Shown here one piece after another: positions 16,076 to 25,391 of a DNA stretch of 64,000 nt. The translations under genes and the position numbers were made by a program. The notes below the pieces were generated by a model, which saw only the letters and a program-made list of their open reading frames with translations, did not search any database and was not told where the DNA came from. Positions within the stretch are counted from its first letter, which is position 1. Every line of letters begins with the position of its first letter. This stretch comes from Bacteroidota bacterium (GTDB lineage Bacteria > Bacteroidota > Bacteroidia > Chitinophagales > Chitinophagaceae), in contig JAEZAM010000104.1 in NCBI GenBank assembly GCA_023430465.1, forward strand, positions 1-64,000, given 5' to 3'.

Positions 16076-18526
16076 CTATTCCTCGAAATAGACCCTTTTA
16101 ACGCGCTGGGAGATGCCGGTCATGATCTCATACGGGATTGTTTCGGCCCATTCCGCCACCTGCTGTACAGGCAGTTCCCGACCAAAGAGGATTACATCAT
16201 CGCCCACCTCCACGCCAGGTGTACCGGTGATATCGATCATCGTCATGTCCATGCATACCGTACCAACAACCGGTGCCAGTTTTCCGGCTACATACATATG
16301 TCCCCTGCCATGACCAAGCCGACGCGAATACCCATCCGCATACCCCACCCTTACGGTGGCAATCAGCGACCGGCGCTGAATCTTCCCCCTGCGATTATAA
16401 CTGACCGTATCTCCCGGCTCGAGCTCCTTGATCTGCGCGATCGTTGACCGGAAAGTAGCAGCAGGCAGCAAATCTTCCACCGGGCCAATGCCGTACATAC
16501 CAATGCCCAGCCGAACCATGTCCAGTTGCAACTCCTGCAAACGCGCAATGGCAGCCGTATTCGCAATATGCTGCAGAAAAGAATAGGAAAGTGCCGCCCG
16601 GATCACGGCTGCGGCTTCGTTGTATCGATTAAATTGTCGTAAGGTAAATTCATCTTCCTGCCTGTCTTCACTGGCCGCCAGGTGAGAGAATACCGACTGC
16701 ACTTTCAATAATCCCGATTTGGACAGGTGGGCTGCAAGGGCTTCTACCTCGGTGGACAGGAAACCCAACCGGTTCATGCCCGTTTCAAGCTCCACATGCA
16801 CAGGATAGTGTTGAATGCCCTGCCGGTGTAAAAATGCTTCAAACCTTCTCAGCAGTTCGAAGGAATATAGCACTGGTTCGAGATTCTGTTCCACGATCGT
16901 TTCAAATGCAGCTTCATCGGCATTCATTACCATGATAGGCAGACTGATGCCGGCCCGTCGTAACTCAACACCTTCATCAGCATAGGCCACACCCAGGTAA
17001 TCCACCTTATGAAACTGCAATATGCCTGCTATCTCTGCCCCGCCGCTACCATAGGCAAACGCTTTCACCATTGCCATGATCTTCGTTGATGGCCTTAGTT
17101 TTTGCTGGAACACCTTTACATTATGCACGATGGCATTGAGATCGATCTCCAGCACTGTCTGATGCGCTTTCAATTCGAGTTGCTGAACAATTTCCTCGAA
17201 ATGAAAAACCCTGGCTCCTTTCACGAGAATGGTTTCTTCGCGAAACTGGCTGCTGAGCAGTTGCTTGAGATAGGACTCGGTATCGGGAAACGACTGAATC
17301 CTGAGATCCCCCTGTTCACCGGCGGGAAGAAACCTGCCCGACTCCCCACCGATCGCAAACAAGCGCGTCACCCGGTATTTTTTCAAAAGCTCAAGGATAC
17401 GCTGGTATAGCGCCTCCCCGGATTCAGATGCCTGCAACAGATCGGATAATATCACTGTGCGACGCCCCGTCGTAGCCTGCTGCTCCATAAAGGCCAGCGC
17501 AATCTCCAGTGAGTTCAGGTCATTGCTGTAACTGTCATTGATGATCGTGCATTGGTTGATCGCCTTTTTCAGTTCAAGTCGCATATTCACTGGCTGCAGG
17601 AGCGGCATGCGGCTGGCGATTACGGTGGGTGACAGCCCAAAGTAGATCAGCACTGACACACAGGTCATGGCATTTGCCACAGATGCCTCGTCACTGAAAG
17701 GAATATGAAAAGAAAATACGGCATCATTCGCGCGCACGCGCAAGGTGGTGCCATCCGGTTGGTGACTTCGTTCCTCGATAAGTACCTCGTTACCCGGCAG
17801 CGATCCCCATCGTAATAATTTTTTGCCTGTCGCTTCCAATGCACGGTCGATATCGGCATTGTCCCCGGGCGCAATAATGATCTGTGCATTTTTAAAGAGC
17901 AATAATTTTTCCCGCAATTTCTCTGCATTGCCCCTGAAACCTTCACTGTGTGCATCACCCAGTGCAGTGAATACGCCCACGGCTGGACGGATCACAGGCT
18001 CAAGCAGGCCCATTTCACCCGGCTGCGAAATACCTGCTTCAAATATGCCCAGGTTGTGCGACTCTTCAATCTGCCACACACTGAGGGGTACACCTATTTG
18101 CGAGTTGTAACTACGCGGACTGCGAACAATGAAATGATCTGCATCCAGTAACTGAAACAACCATTCCTTCACGGTTGTCTTTCCATTGCTGCCCGTGATC
18201 CCTATCACAGGCAGATCAAACTGTCGACGATGATACGTTGCCACTTGCTGTAATGCGAGCAGTGTGTCAGGCACTTTGATGAATGCAGCATCGGGGTAAG
18301 GAACGGGATCAACTGCATCACTGATCACAAAAGCCCGTACTCCCTGGCGGTAGAGCTCCGGAATAAACTGGTGTCCGTTCCTACGATCTCCTTTGATCGC
18401 AAAGAACAAAGAAGTTGCAGGCGATTGCACCCGCCGGCTGTCGATCAGCAAATGCGCGATGCTGACGCCTGGTACATTGGTATCAGCACCAACTATTCTG
18501 GCGATATTTTCGGAAGTGTATGTCAA
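16076..18526 (-). CDS. Bifunctional MurF ligase / alanine racemase
   Basis: An 816-residue fusion joining two peptidoglycan precursor steps. The N-terminal half (about 1-450) is UDP-MurNAc-tripeptide:D-alanyl-D-alanine ligase, with the ATP loop GITGSNGKTTVKEW near 109-122 and the NDSYSNDLNSLEIAL motif. The C-terminal half (about 455-816) is PLP-dependent alanine racemase: MAMVKAFAYGSG holds the PLP lysine, ELEPGDTVSYNRRGK the catalytic tyrosine, and VGTVCMDMTMIDIT the second conserved region. The racemase makes D-Ala for the dipeptide that MurF attaches. The fusion is known in Bacteroidota. It follows terC by 14 bases. Confidence 0.95.
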   Translation of the reverse strand: MTYTSENIARIVGADTNVPGVSIAHLLIDSRRVQSPATSLFFAIKGDRRNGHQFIPELYRQGVRAFVISDAVDPVPYPDAAFIKVPDTLLALQQVATYHRRQFDLPVIGITGSNGKTTVKEWLFQLLDADHFIVRSPRSYNSQIGVPLSVWQIEESHNLGIFEAGISQPGEMGLLEPVIRPAVGVFTALGDAHSEGFRGNAEKLREKLLLFKNAQIIIAPGDNADIDRALEATGKKLLRWGSLPGNEVLIEERSHQPDGTTLRVRANDAVFSFHIPFSDEASVANAMTCVSVLIYFGLSPTVIASRMPLLQPVNMRLELKKAINQCTIINDSYSNDLNSLEIALAFMEQQATTGRRTVILSDLLQASESGEALYQRILELLKKYRVTRLFAIGGESGRFLPAGEQGDLRIQSFPDTESYLKQLLSSQFREETILVKGARVFHFEEIVQQLELKAHQTVLEIDLNAIVHNVKVFQQKLRPSTKIMAMVKAFAYGSGGAEIAGILQFHKVDYLGVAYADEGVELRRAGISLPIMVMNADEAAFETIVEQNLEPVLYSFELLRRFEAFLHRQGIQHYPVHVELETGMNRLGFLSTEVEALAAHLSKSGLLKVQSVFSHLAASEDRQEDEFTLRQFNRYNEAAAVIRAALSYSFLQHIANTAAIARLQELQLDMVRLGIGMYGIGPVEDLLPAATFRSTIAQIKELEPGDTVSYNRRGKIQRRSLIATVRVGYADGYSRRLGHGRGHMYVAGKLAPVVGTVCMDMTMIDITGTPGVEVGDDVILFGRELPVQQVAEWAETIPYEIMTGISQRVKRVYFEE

Positions 18527-18540
18527 CAGGATAACTGTTC

Positions 18541-19533
18541 TTATAACGACCCATCTTGTTCATCCGGCGGCAGACCGCGTTTACTCATGAAGATGGAATA
18601 TACAACAGATGCGCCGATACAGGTCATGATCACAGCCAGCGAGATAAATACCTGCGTGGTCTTGTCGATCCATTCATTTATCCAGTGCTCACCCAGCATC
18701 TTCAGACCGATGAACATAAGGACAATAGATATACCCTGTGGCAGGTAATCAAATTTGCTCACAGCTCCCCGCAGGAGAAAGAACAGGGACCGCAATCCAA
18801 GAACGGCGAAAATGTTGGATGTATAGATTACGAGCCTTGCAGTATCCTCATACCCCGGTGTTTTGGTATCTACAATCCCCATCACTGCCGGAATTGAATC
18901 GAGTGCAAATACAATATCGATCACTGCCAGCATGATCACCACCACGAAAAGTGTGGTGTAATATTTTTTACCGTTTTGGATAAACGTGAACCTGCCACCG
19001 CCATCATGCGGCACCAGTGGCAGTACGCGCTTGAGTAATTTAAATACCTTGCTCTGCTGCGGATCGAATTCTTCCTCCTCGGATGAAGTGAACATTTTAT
19101 AGCCCGTGTAAAGCAGGAAGACCCCGAACAGGTACAATAACCACGAAAAACGCTCAACGAGCACCACACCCACCGTGATAAATACAATTCGGAAAATGAC
19201 GGCCATTAAAATGCCGATCAGCAAGACCCGGCCGTAGTTCTTTTCCTTAACACTGAATGAAGAAAAAATGAGGATGAAGACAAAGATATTATCGATGCTG
19301 AGGCTCCATTCCATCAGGTAAGCGCTCACATATTCCAGCGCAGGTTTCTGGCCATTCTCCAGCAACATGAATACAAAAAACGCCATGGCCAGGCCGACCC
19401 AGAAAAACGTCTGGTAAAGGGCCTGCCTGATGGTAACCGTCTTGTCCTTTTTGCTGAGCAGGCCAAGATCAAAAACGAGTGCAAGAATTAGTACGGCCCC
19501 GAAAACGAGGTAAGTGATCTGGTCTGTGTTCAT
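18541..19533 (-). CDS. TerC-family integral membrane protein
   Basis: A 330-residue inner-membrane protein with eight or nine predicted helices. Conserved TerC features are MEWSLSIDNIFVFILIFSSF (about 74-93), with the acidic residue in a membrane segment, and the second half-motif VIMLAVIDIVFALDSIPAVMG. The family includes Alx and exports metal ions such as Mn2+ or takes part in metal handling; the tellurite-resistance name is historical. It is encoded in the leftward run after gldG and before murF-alr, so co-transcription is likely. The substrate cannot be assigned from sequence. Confidence 0.9.
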   Translation of the reverse strand: MNTDQITYLVFGAVLILALVFDLGLLSKKDKTVTIRQALYQTFFWVGLAMAFFVFMLLENGQKPALEYVSAYLMEWSLSIDNIFVFILIFSSFSVKEKNYGRVLLIGILMAVIFRIVFITVGVVLVERFSWLLYLFGVFLLYTGYKMFTSSEEEEFDPQQSKVFKLLKRVLPLVPHDGGGRFTFIQNGKKYYTTLFVVVIMLAVIDIVFALDSIPAVMGIVDTKTPGYEDTARLVIYTSNIFAVLGLRSLFFLLRGAVSKFDYLPQGISIVLMFIGLKMLGEHWINEWIDKTTQVFISLAVIMTCIGASVVYSIFMSKRGLPPDEQDGSL

Positions 19534-19596
19534 CCGGTTTTCCTGAATTAAACAGCAAAGATAGTGCTCCGGGCACTGCCATCCGCGAAGTTTGGA

Positions 19597-21333
19597 CTAC
19601 CTGCTGTATTTCCTTACGCGCAGCCACTGGTAAACAAACCCCGCTATGACTATCAGGATCACCGGTATGGCAATGTTGATAAGCTGCCAGGTGGATTTCT
19701 GTTCTTTCACCCGGGTGGTGTCCAGCATGCGGAGAACGATGTTCTTGTTCCGTGTTTCAATGACGGCAGGGCTGGCGATGAGGTATTCAAGGCTGTTTTG
19801 CAGGAACTGCCGGTTCGCCACTGGTACGAAATATTTCCCTGCTTCCTCCTGCTGGGCATACGCCACATAGGTATACCTGTTCCAACCCATGGGGAAGGGC
19901 CCTGCCTCCTGCGTAAACTCGTTAAGCACCATGTCGCCATCCGCTACAAGGATCATTTTCGAGTCTTCTGAAGTTGCGCGGAACTCCGTCCCTGATTTTT
20001 CCAGGCTGTCGCGCATGCTGGCGGAAACCCTATTATTATATAAAGAAGTGAACTTCCCTTCCAGCAACATGGCCACGGGAATATTGCTTTTCCTGAAGTT
20101 TTCATCCTGCGGAGCCGTCTTGTTCTCGTTGAGGCTGATCAGTGCAGGCGTACTGATGGTTCGGGACGATGAGGAAGAGGAAAGCAACGGAGTTTTACGA
20201 ATACCCGCCACCTGGATCGTATCGATGGAGTTCGCAAACCTGGCGCCTACCAGTCCGAGGTTGCGGTTCAACGGATGATTATTCGCTGACTGGAACAGCG
20301 GATAATAATTCCACCGCAGGAATTCCTGCTGCGGCTTGCCATCAGCGCCGGAACCAACCACAAAGGGGATCACTTCGCATTGAAGATCCATCACAAGGTC
20401 AGTATTGATCCTTGCCCCGTAACGGAACAGCATATCTGTGAGGTTCAGGTTCCTGTCATACGCGACCGCCTCTGGCTTGAACGCCAGGCTATCCGGTTCT
20501 GCAAAAAGATTATCAACGAACCAAAGCACCTTGCCGCCGCGCATCACATACTGATCGATCTTCAGCTTCTGGTCTTCCGTGAATGGGATAGACGGCTTTA
20601 CGATCAGGAGCGCGCTGATACTGTTTGGTATCACTGGCTGCGTGGTAAGGTTGAACGTATAGAAACTGAAATCCGTAGAAAGATATTGCCGCAGGTCATA
20701 GGTGCGAATATCTTCCGGTTCTCCATTTCCCACCGCATAAGCCACCGCAGGCTTTTCAGGATGGATCATTTTATTCATGGCGTTGACGAACTGGTATTCG
20801 AGCAACGCTTCTGCTTCATTGATCTCATTCTGTGAAATAAACCGGCTGCTGCCTGTGTACAGGTTGATCAGTTGTTGCTGCCCTTTGTAATGCATCAAAG
20901 CAACAGGGAATACATAGTTCTGCTGTTGCCCGTCTTTCAATTGTACAGTGAGGTTGATCGGGCTGGCACCGAGGCCAACCAGTGTGTCGGCGTAAGGCCT
21001 GACGGATGTGGGCTGCTCTTCTTTTGGTGAAATGAACCGGTAACTTATTTTGGAACTGTTACGATCCTTCAGCAATTGGAGAAAATCATCGGTAGACTGT
21101 GCCAGTTTTTGAAAGCCGGCGGGAAACTCACCTTTCAGGAATACTTCAATCAGCAATGGTTCATCAAGCTGGGCGGCCAGGTCGCGGGAAGCCTGGCTGA
21201 GAGTATATCGCTTTTCCTTGGTAAGGTCGATCCTGGTATGAAAAAGCGATGCAAGAAAATTGACCACAATGAGTGCCAGCAACAGGAACACCCATCCAAA
21301 GCGACCGGACAATATGGAAGATTGTTTTTTCAT
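19597..21333 (-). CDS. gldG: Gliding-motility ABC transporter auxiliary protein GldG
   Basis: A 578-residue membrane-anchored protein. It has an N-terminal transmembrane helix (FGWVFLLLALIVVNFLASL), a long periplasmic region (ABC-type uncharacterised transporter, GldG-like: RIDLTKEKRYTLSQASR, ALLIVKPSIPFTEDQKLKIDQYVMRGGKVLWF) and a C-terminal helix (INIAIPVILIVIAGFVYQW). GldA, GldF and GldG form an ABC complex linked to gliding and the type IX secretion lifestyle. It starts one base after gldF, so the two are coupled. GldA, the ATPase, is not in the window. A non-gliding organism may keep this complex for other transport. Confidence 0.9.
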   Translation of the reverse strand: MKKQSSILSGRFGWVFLLLALIVVNFLASLFHTRIDLTKEKRYTLSQASRDLAAQLDEPLLIEVFLKGEFPAGFQKLAQSTDDFLQLLKDRNSSKISYRFISPKEEQPTSVRPYADTLVGLGASPINLTVQLKDGQQQNYVFPVALMHYKGQQQLINLYTGSSRFISQNEINEAEALLEYQFVNAMNKMIHPEKPAVAYAVGNGEPEDIRTYDLRQYLSTDFSFYTFNLTTQPVIPNSISALLIVKPSIPFTEDQKLKIDQYVMRGGKVLWFVDNLFAEPDSLAFKPEAVAYDRNLNLTDMLFRYGARINTDLVMDLQCEVIPFVVGSGADGKPQQEFLRWNYYPLFQSANNHPLNRNLGLVGARFANSIDTIQVAGIRKTPLLSSSSSSRTISTPALISLNENKTAPQDENFRKSNIPVAMLLEGKFTSLYNNRVSASMRDSLEKSGTEFRATSEDSKMILVADGDMVLNEFTQEAGPFPMGWNRYTYVAYAQQEEAGKYFVPVANRQFLQNSLEYLIASPAVIETRNKNIVLRMLDTTRVKEQKSTWQLINIAIPVILIVIAGFVYQWLRVRKYSR

Positions 21334-21334
21334 G

Positions 21335-22054
21335 TTACCTCTTTATCAGGTTTCGGCGGGTGATGGAGAGGCAAAGGATGATCACGCTGATAAAATAGAC
21401 CACATCCCTGGTATCGATCACACCCCGGCGTATACTGCTGTAATGAAAATCGATCCCGATCATTTCGATATAATAATCAACACCACCGGAAAAAGGGGCG
21501 AGCCGGCTGATAGCGCTGAATCCGTAATACAGCAATACACAGGCAATGAGGCTGATGATAAACGCAACCACGGCATTTTGGGTAAAACTGCTGACGCAAA
21601 TACCAATGGAGGTGAATACCGAAGCGAGAAAGAACAAGCCGATGTAAGAACCTATGGTGGCCCCGGTGTCGAGCCCATCATTGGCCGACAGTGCCTGTAT
21701 GGAGAAATAATACACCAGGGTAAGCAGCAAGGCGACGCCAACAACAAGCAGGCTGCCGAAATATTTTCCAAGAACGATCTGCCACTGGCTCAGCGGCCTG
21801 GTCTGAAGCAATTCAAACGTCCCGGTCTTAAACTCTTCCGCGAAGCTGCGCATGGTAACGGCGGGAATGAGTAACAGGAGAATCCAGGGGGCGAGTTCGA
21901 AAAAAAGGTCCAGTGTGGCGTAACCGTAGTCGAGAATGTTATTGTCGAAAACAAACAGCTTGAGACCGTTTGCCAGGAGGAAAACGATGATGGCGATGTA
22001 ACCGGTAAGACTGCTGAAAAACTGGCGTAATTCTTTTTTACAAACGGACCACAT
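21335..22054 (-). CDS. gldF: Gliding-motility ABC transporter permease GldF
   Basis: A 239-residue permease with six predicted membrane segments, of the ABC-2 type. Markers are the cytoplasmic start VCKKELRQFFSSLTGYIAI, the loop TMRSFAEEFKTGTFELLQT with RPLSQWQIVLGK, and the C-terminal ITRRNLIKR. Length matches GldF. It is the first gene of gldF-gldG and probably of the whole leftward run to lspA. It is transcribed divergently from the proline-rich exported protein gene. Confidence 0.92.
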   Translation of the reverse strand: MWSVCKKELRQFFSSLTGYIAIIVFLLANGLKLFVFDNNILDYGYATLDLFFELAPWILLLLIPAVTMRSFAEEFKTGTFELLQTRPLSQWQIVLGKYFGSLLVVGVALLLTLVYYFSIQALSANDGLDTGATIGSYIGLFFLASVFTSIGICVSSFTQNAVVAFIISLIACVLLYYGFSAISRLAPFSGGVDYYIEMIGIDFHYSSIRRGVIDTRDVVYFISVIILCLSITRRNLIKR

Positions 22055-22193
22055 AGATGCTGCAAAATAAGGGAAAGCGGGAACATGACCTAGATCATAG
22101 AACCAAGGGTTCGCTGTAGCATTACCAGGTTTCTGGGAACATGCATATTTTCCGCCATGGCCGATCAGGGTAGCTGGAAAAATATCCTGAGCT

Positions 22194-22223
22194 TTTGATT
22201 GAGTCGAACAAAACTGAATTTTG
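22194..22223 (+). promoter_or_regulatory. Candidate promoter of the proline-rich protein gene
   Basis: TTTG (22194-22197) is followed 18 bases later by GAATTTTG (22216-22223), one mismatch from TAnnTTTG. The start codon I chose is 45 bases downstream. Confidence 0.4.
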
Positions 22224-22268
22224 CTTATGGAAATGCTCCTGTTGCGCGTCTATATGAAAATCTTCTGC

Positions 22269-22670
22269 ATGAAAAAATCTATCATGGTGCTTGCCTGCCT
22301 GTTTGTGTCGGCAGCCGGCGTACTCAGTGCCCAGTCAAAAACCGAAAAGTTGCCCCCGCCTCCGCCGGTGGAACCGCCCCCGGCAGTTTCAAAACAAGTC
22401 GCCCCGCCTCCGCCACCTGCAGCACCCAAAAAACAAAAGGATCCGCAACAGGATGCCTTCTTCAAAAAGCACCCCCAGGTAAAAAATATTCATTGGAAAG
22501 ATGGGAAGATCGTAACGATCACCCGGAAAGACGGAACATCAGACCGATACGATACATCTGTCGATACTGAGGCAGAAGCACTGAAAGAAAAATACGGCGA
22601 ATTGCCTGTAGCGCCACCACCGCCACCGCCTCCTGCACCACCCGCTGTACAATCAGATGACGTGATATAA
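22269..22670 (+). CDS. Small exported proline-rich protein
   Basis: A 133-residue protein I cannot assign to a named family. I place the start at 22269 because MKKSIMVLACLFVSAAGVLSAQ is then a complete signal peptide; the longer frame puts extra residues before it. Two proline tracts (about residues 28-54 and a second near the C-terminus with eight consecutive-type prolines) flank a compact charged segment (QDAFFKKHPQVKNIHWKDG, then KIVTITRKDGTSDRYD) that looks like a small beta domain. Periplasmic or surface location is inferred. A bidirectional terminator follows directly. Proline tracts can act as spacers through the envelope or cell wall. Confidence 0.7.
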   Translation: MKKSIMVLACLFVSAAGVLSAQSKTEKLPPPPPVEPPPAVSKQVAPPPPPAAPKKQKDPQQDAFFKKHPQVKNIHWKDGKIVTITRKDGTSDRYDTSVDTEAEALKEKYGELPVAPPPPPPPAPPAVQSDDVI

Positions 22671-22673
22671 AAA

Positions 22674-22700
22674 AAATCTCCCGGGGATACCGGGAGATTT
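22674..22700. terminator. Bidirectional intrinsic terminator
   Basis: An 11-pair perfect stem (AAATCTCCCGG with CCGGGAGATTT, loop GGATA) has A's before and T's after, so it works for the + strand proline-rich gene and the - strand isc operon, which converge here. Confidence 0.93.
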
Positions 22701-22722
22701 TTGTATCTGCTAAACAGTTTTA

Positions 22723-23076
22723 TTATACGGCGAAACTTTCCCCGCATCCGCAGGTACGGCTGGCGTTGGGATTGCTGAAATAAAATCCCTTCCCATTCAA
22801 TCCATCGGAGAAATCAAGCGTGGTATTAACGAGGTAAAGGAAACTCTTCAGATCCGTCACCACTTTCACACCATTGTCTTCAAAACTCTGATCCATCGGC
22901 TTGGTCTCATTGTCGAAGTCAAGCTTGTAGCTCAGACCGGAGCATCCTCCGCCGACCACACTCACCCGAAGAAAATAAGATGGATCATCGGCTACACCGG
23001 CATCGGCCAGTAGCTGCGCTACTTTCGCTTTTGCCTTGTCGCTTACATATATTGCATTTGCCAGTTCTGTTGTCAT
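22723..23076 (-). CDS. A-type iron-sulfur carrier protein (IscA/HesB family)
   Basis: A 117-residue Fe-S cluster carrier that accepts clusters from the scaffold and passes them to target proteins. The three family cysteines are present: GGGCSGLSY and CGCGESF at the C-terminus. The start at 23076 is set by a strong ribosome binding site, GGAGG, six bases before that ATG; the longer reading adds twelve unconserved residues. It is the third gene of iscS-iscU-iscA. ErpA or SufA naming is possible, so I give no firm symbol. Confidence 0.93.
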   Translation of the reverse strand: MTTELANAIYVSDKAKAKVAQLLADAGVADDPSYFLRVSVVGGGCSGLSYKLDFDNETKPMDQSFEDNGVKVVTDLKSFLYLVNTTLDFSDGLNGKGFYFSNPNASRTCGCGESFAV

Positions 23077-23085
23077 ATCACCTCC
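23077..23085 (-). promoter_or_regulatory. Strong Shine-Dalgarno deciding the IscA-family start
   Basis: On the minus strand GGAGGTGAT directly precedes the ATG at 23076. Such strong sites are infrequent in this window, where most genes lack one. Confidence 0.75.
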
Positions 23086-23158
23086 AGGATTAAAAAAAGC
23101 TGCCCGCAGCATAAGTTGGTGCGGTAAGCCTGATTTATTCGAGACTTGATTCTTCTGC

Positions 23159-23578
23159 TTAGTGAACTACGCTTTCTTCAAATTTCAGTTCAGGAAGACC
23201 ATTCTTCTGCCTGTAGTCATTCACGGCAGCCTTGATCGCATCTTCAGCGAGTACGGAGCAGTGAATTTTTACCGGGGGAAGATTCAGTTCTTCCACGATC
23301 GTCATGTTGTCGATCGCAATTGCTTCGTCTACAGACTTACCTTTCAGCCACTCTGTAGCCAGGGAAGATGATGCAATAGCAGAACCGCAACCGAAAGTTT
23401 TGAACTTCGCATCACGGATAGTGCCGGTGGCTTCATCCACTTCGATCTGCAGGCGCATTACGTCACCGCACTCAGGTGCACCAACGAGACCAGTGCCTAC
23501 ATTTGCTTTGCTTTTGTCCAGCGTGCCCACGTTTTTTGGGTTCTGGTAGTGGTCTATTACTTTATCTGAATATGCCAT
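23159..23578 (-). CDS. iscU: Iron-sulfur cluster scaffold protein IscU
   Basis: A 139-residue scaffold on which the [2Fe-2S] cluster is assembled with sulfur from IscS. Conserved features are MAYSDKVIDHYQNPKNVG at the start, the three ligand cysteines in GAPECGDVM, FKTFGCGSAIASSS and KIHCSVLAEDAI, and the LPPVK chaperone-binding motif. It lies 31 bases after iscS and 82 bases before the IscA-family gene. No IscR regulator is seen beside it. Confidence 0.96.
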   Translation of the reverse strand: MAYSDKVIDHYQNPKNVGTLDKSKANVGTGLVGAPECGDVMRLQIEVDEATGTIRDAKFKTFGCGSAIASSSLATEWLKGKSVDEAIAIDNMTIVEELNLPPVKIHCSVLAEDAIKAAVNDYRQKNGLPELKFEESVVH

Positions 23579-23609
23579 AATCGTTGAAGTTTAATAGTTA
23601 TTAATCGGA

Positions 23610-24827
23610 TCAATGATGGGCCCATTCAATGGTGCTCATATCGATGCCCTCTTTATACATTTCCCAGAGCGGACTCATCTCGCGAAGCTTGTTCACGGTA
23701 TTCGTCACCTGCTCGATGGTGTAATCAATTTGTTCTTCATCGGTGAAACGGCCAAGTCCAAAACGAAGTGAACTGTGTGCCAGGTCATCACCCAGGCCCA
23801 ATGCCTTTAGCACATAAGATGGTTCAAGTGAAGCAGAGGTACAGGCTGAACCGGAGGAAACCGCGATGTTCTTATTAAAGCCCATCATCAATCCCTCACC
23901 TTCCACGTATTTGAAAGAAATATTTGTCACGTGTGGAAGCTTATGGTCCTTATCACCGTTCAGGTAAGATTCTTCAATCTGAAGAAGGGCTGTTTCCAGC
24001 TTGTCACGCAGTTTGGAAACGCGTGCTGTTTCTTCTTCCATTTCATTCATGCAAATTTCGCAGGCCTTACCAAATCCTACGATACCCGGTACGTTGAGTG
24101 TGCCGCTGCGCATGCCGCGTTCGTGACCACCACCATCGATCTGGGCGGTAACTTTCACACGGGGATTTTTACGTCTTACATAGAGAGCACCCACTCCTTT
24201 CGGACCATACATTTTGTGTGCTGTAAATGCCATCAGGTCGATGCCATCCTTGTTCACATCAACAGGTATTTTACCAACCGCCTGTGTAGCATCGCTGAAA
24301 ACGAGCACACCATGTTTGCGGGCGATGGCGCTGATCTCTTTCATCGGCATCACGGTGCCAATCTCGTTATTGGCATACATGATGGAGATAAGGATCGTGG
24401 TTGGCTTGATAGCAGCTTCAAGTTCTGCCAGGTCGATCAACCCGTTTTCTTTCACCTTCAGGTAAGTAACTTCTCCGCCTTCTTTTTCGATGTGCTTGCA
24501 GGTATCGAGAACGGCTTTATGTTCAATATTGCAGGTGATGATGTGATTGCCTTTGGATGCATACATCTCAAAAACGCCTTTGATGGCGAGGTTATCACCT
24601 TCAGTTGCGCCGGAGGTGAAAATGATCTCCTTGGGATCGGCACCGATCAGTTTGGCCACCTGCTCACGGGCGTAGTCAACAGCCTCTTCTGCCTGCCATC
24701 CGAACGGGTGGTTACGGCTGGCTGCGTTGCCGAATGCACTTGTAAAATATGGGACCATCGCTTCAACCACCCGCGGATCGCAGGGGGTAGTTGCATTATG
24801 GTCAAGATAAATTGGAAATTGTAGCAT
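23610..24827 (-). CDS. iscS: Cysteine desulfurase IscS
   Basis: A 405-residue PLP-dependent enzyme that removes sulfur from cysteine for Fe-S clusters and thio-modifications. Features are IYLDHNATTPCDP near the N-terminus, FTSGATEGDNLAIKG (about 70-84), the PLP-lysine region DLMAFTAHKMYGPKGVGALY and the active-site cysteine in SSGSACTSASLEPSYVL, the IscS-type loop. Length matches IscS rather than NifS/SufS. It is the first gene of iscS-iscU-iscA, with a -7 box (CAAAATTA on the + strand) 36 bases upstream. Confidence 0.96.
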   Translation of the reverse strand: MLQFPIYLDHNATTPCDPRVVEAMVPYFTSAFGNAASRNHPFGWQAEEAVDYAREQVAKLIGADPKEIIFTSGATEGDNLAIKGVFEMYASKGNHIITCNIEHKAVLDTCKHIEKEGGEVTYLKVKENGLIDLAELEAAIKPTTILISIMYANNEIGTVMPMKEISAIARKHGVLVFSDATQAVGKIPVDVNKDGIDLMAFTAHKMYGPKGVGALYVRRKNPRVKVTAQIDGGGHERGMRSGTLNVPGIVGFGKACEICMNEMEEETARVSKLRDKLETALLQIEESYLNGDKDHKLPHVTNISFKYVEGEGLMMGFNKNIAVSSGSACTSASLEPSYVLKALGLGDDLAHSSLRFGLGRFTDEEQIDYTIEQVTNTVNKLREMSPLWEMYKEGIDMSTIEWAHH

Positions 24828-24862
24828 AAAATCTATTAGTCGTTATTCGTTTCTATTAAACG

Positions 24863-24870
24863 CAAAATTA
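24863..24870 (-). promoter_or_regulatory. -7 box of the isc operon
   Basis: Read on the minus strand, TAATTTTG matches TAnnTTTG exactly and lies 35 bases before the iscS ATG. A clear TTTG -33 element was not found. Confidence 0.45.
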
Positions 24871-24977
24871 GCTTAAAAGGTTCTATTTTGCCGAGGTTTT
24901 TACCGCTCTTCCCGAAGCTGCATCTCACTGGTCATAAAGGCTTTGGCAATGGGCCAATTCAACTGAAATTCCCCTTT

Positions 24978-25391
24978 ATGAACCGGATCGAACATATCGG
25001 CATCGCCGTGAATGAGTTGGCTACTGCCATCCCGCTGTACGAGAAACTTCTGAATACCCCCTGCTATAAGACCGAAACCGTTGCTTCTGAGGGAGTTGAA
25101 ACGGCATTTTTCCAGACTGGCCCCAACAAAATCGAGCTATTGCAAAGTGATGGACCGGAGGGGGTTATTGCCAGATTCATCTCCAGCCGGGGCGAAGGCA
25201 TCCACCACATTGCCTTTGCGGTGGATGATATCGAAGCAGAGATGACCAGGTTACAGGCAGAAGGGTTCAGGCTATTGAACGAGCGACCCAAAAAAGGGGC
25301 GGATGGCAAGCTTGTATGTTTTCTCCATCCAAAGAGCACCAATGGTGTACTGATCGAGCTTTGCATGGATGATCCCGAAGTCAGGAGCTAG
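24978..25391 (+). CDS. mce: Methylmalonyl-CoA epimerase
   Basis: A 137-residue vicinal-oxygen-chelate enzyme that interconverts the 2R and 2S forms of methylmalonyl-CoA in propionate/succinate metabolism. The start at 24978 gives the family-typical MNRIEHIGIAVNELATAIPLY. Metal-ligand regions are the His in RIEHIG, the Glu in NKIELLQ, GEGIHHIAFAVDDIE with its His, and GVLIELC with the last Glu. Its 3' end overlaps rnc by 11 bases on the opposite strand. The mutase genes are not in the window. Confidence 0.92.
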   Translation: MNRIEHIGIAVNELATAIPLYEKLLNTPCYKTETVASEGVETAFFQTGPNKIELLQSDGPEGVIARFISSRGEGIHHIAFAVDDIEAEMTRLQAEGFRLLNERPKKGADGKLVCFLHPKSTNGVLIELCMDDPEVRS

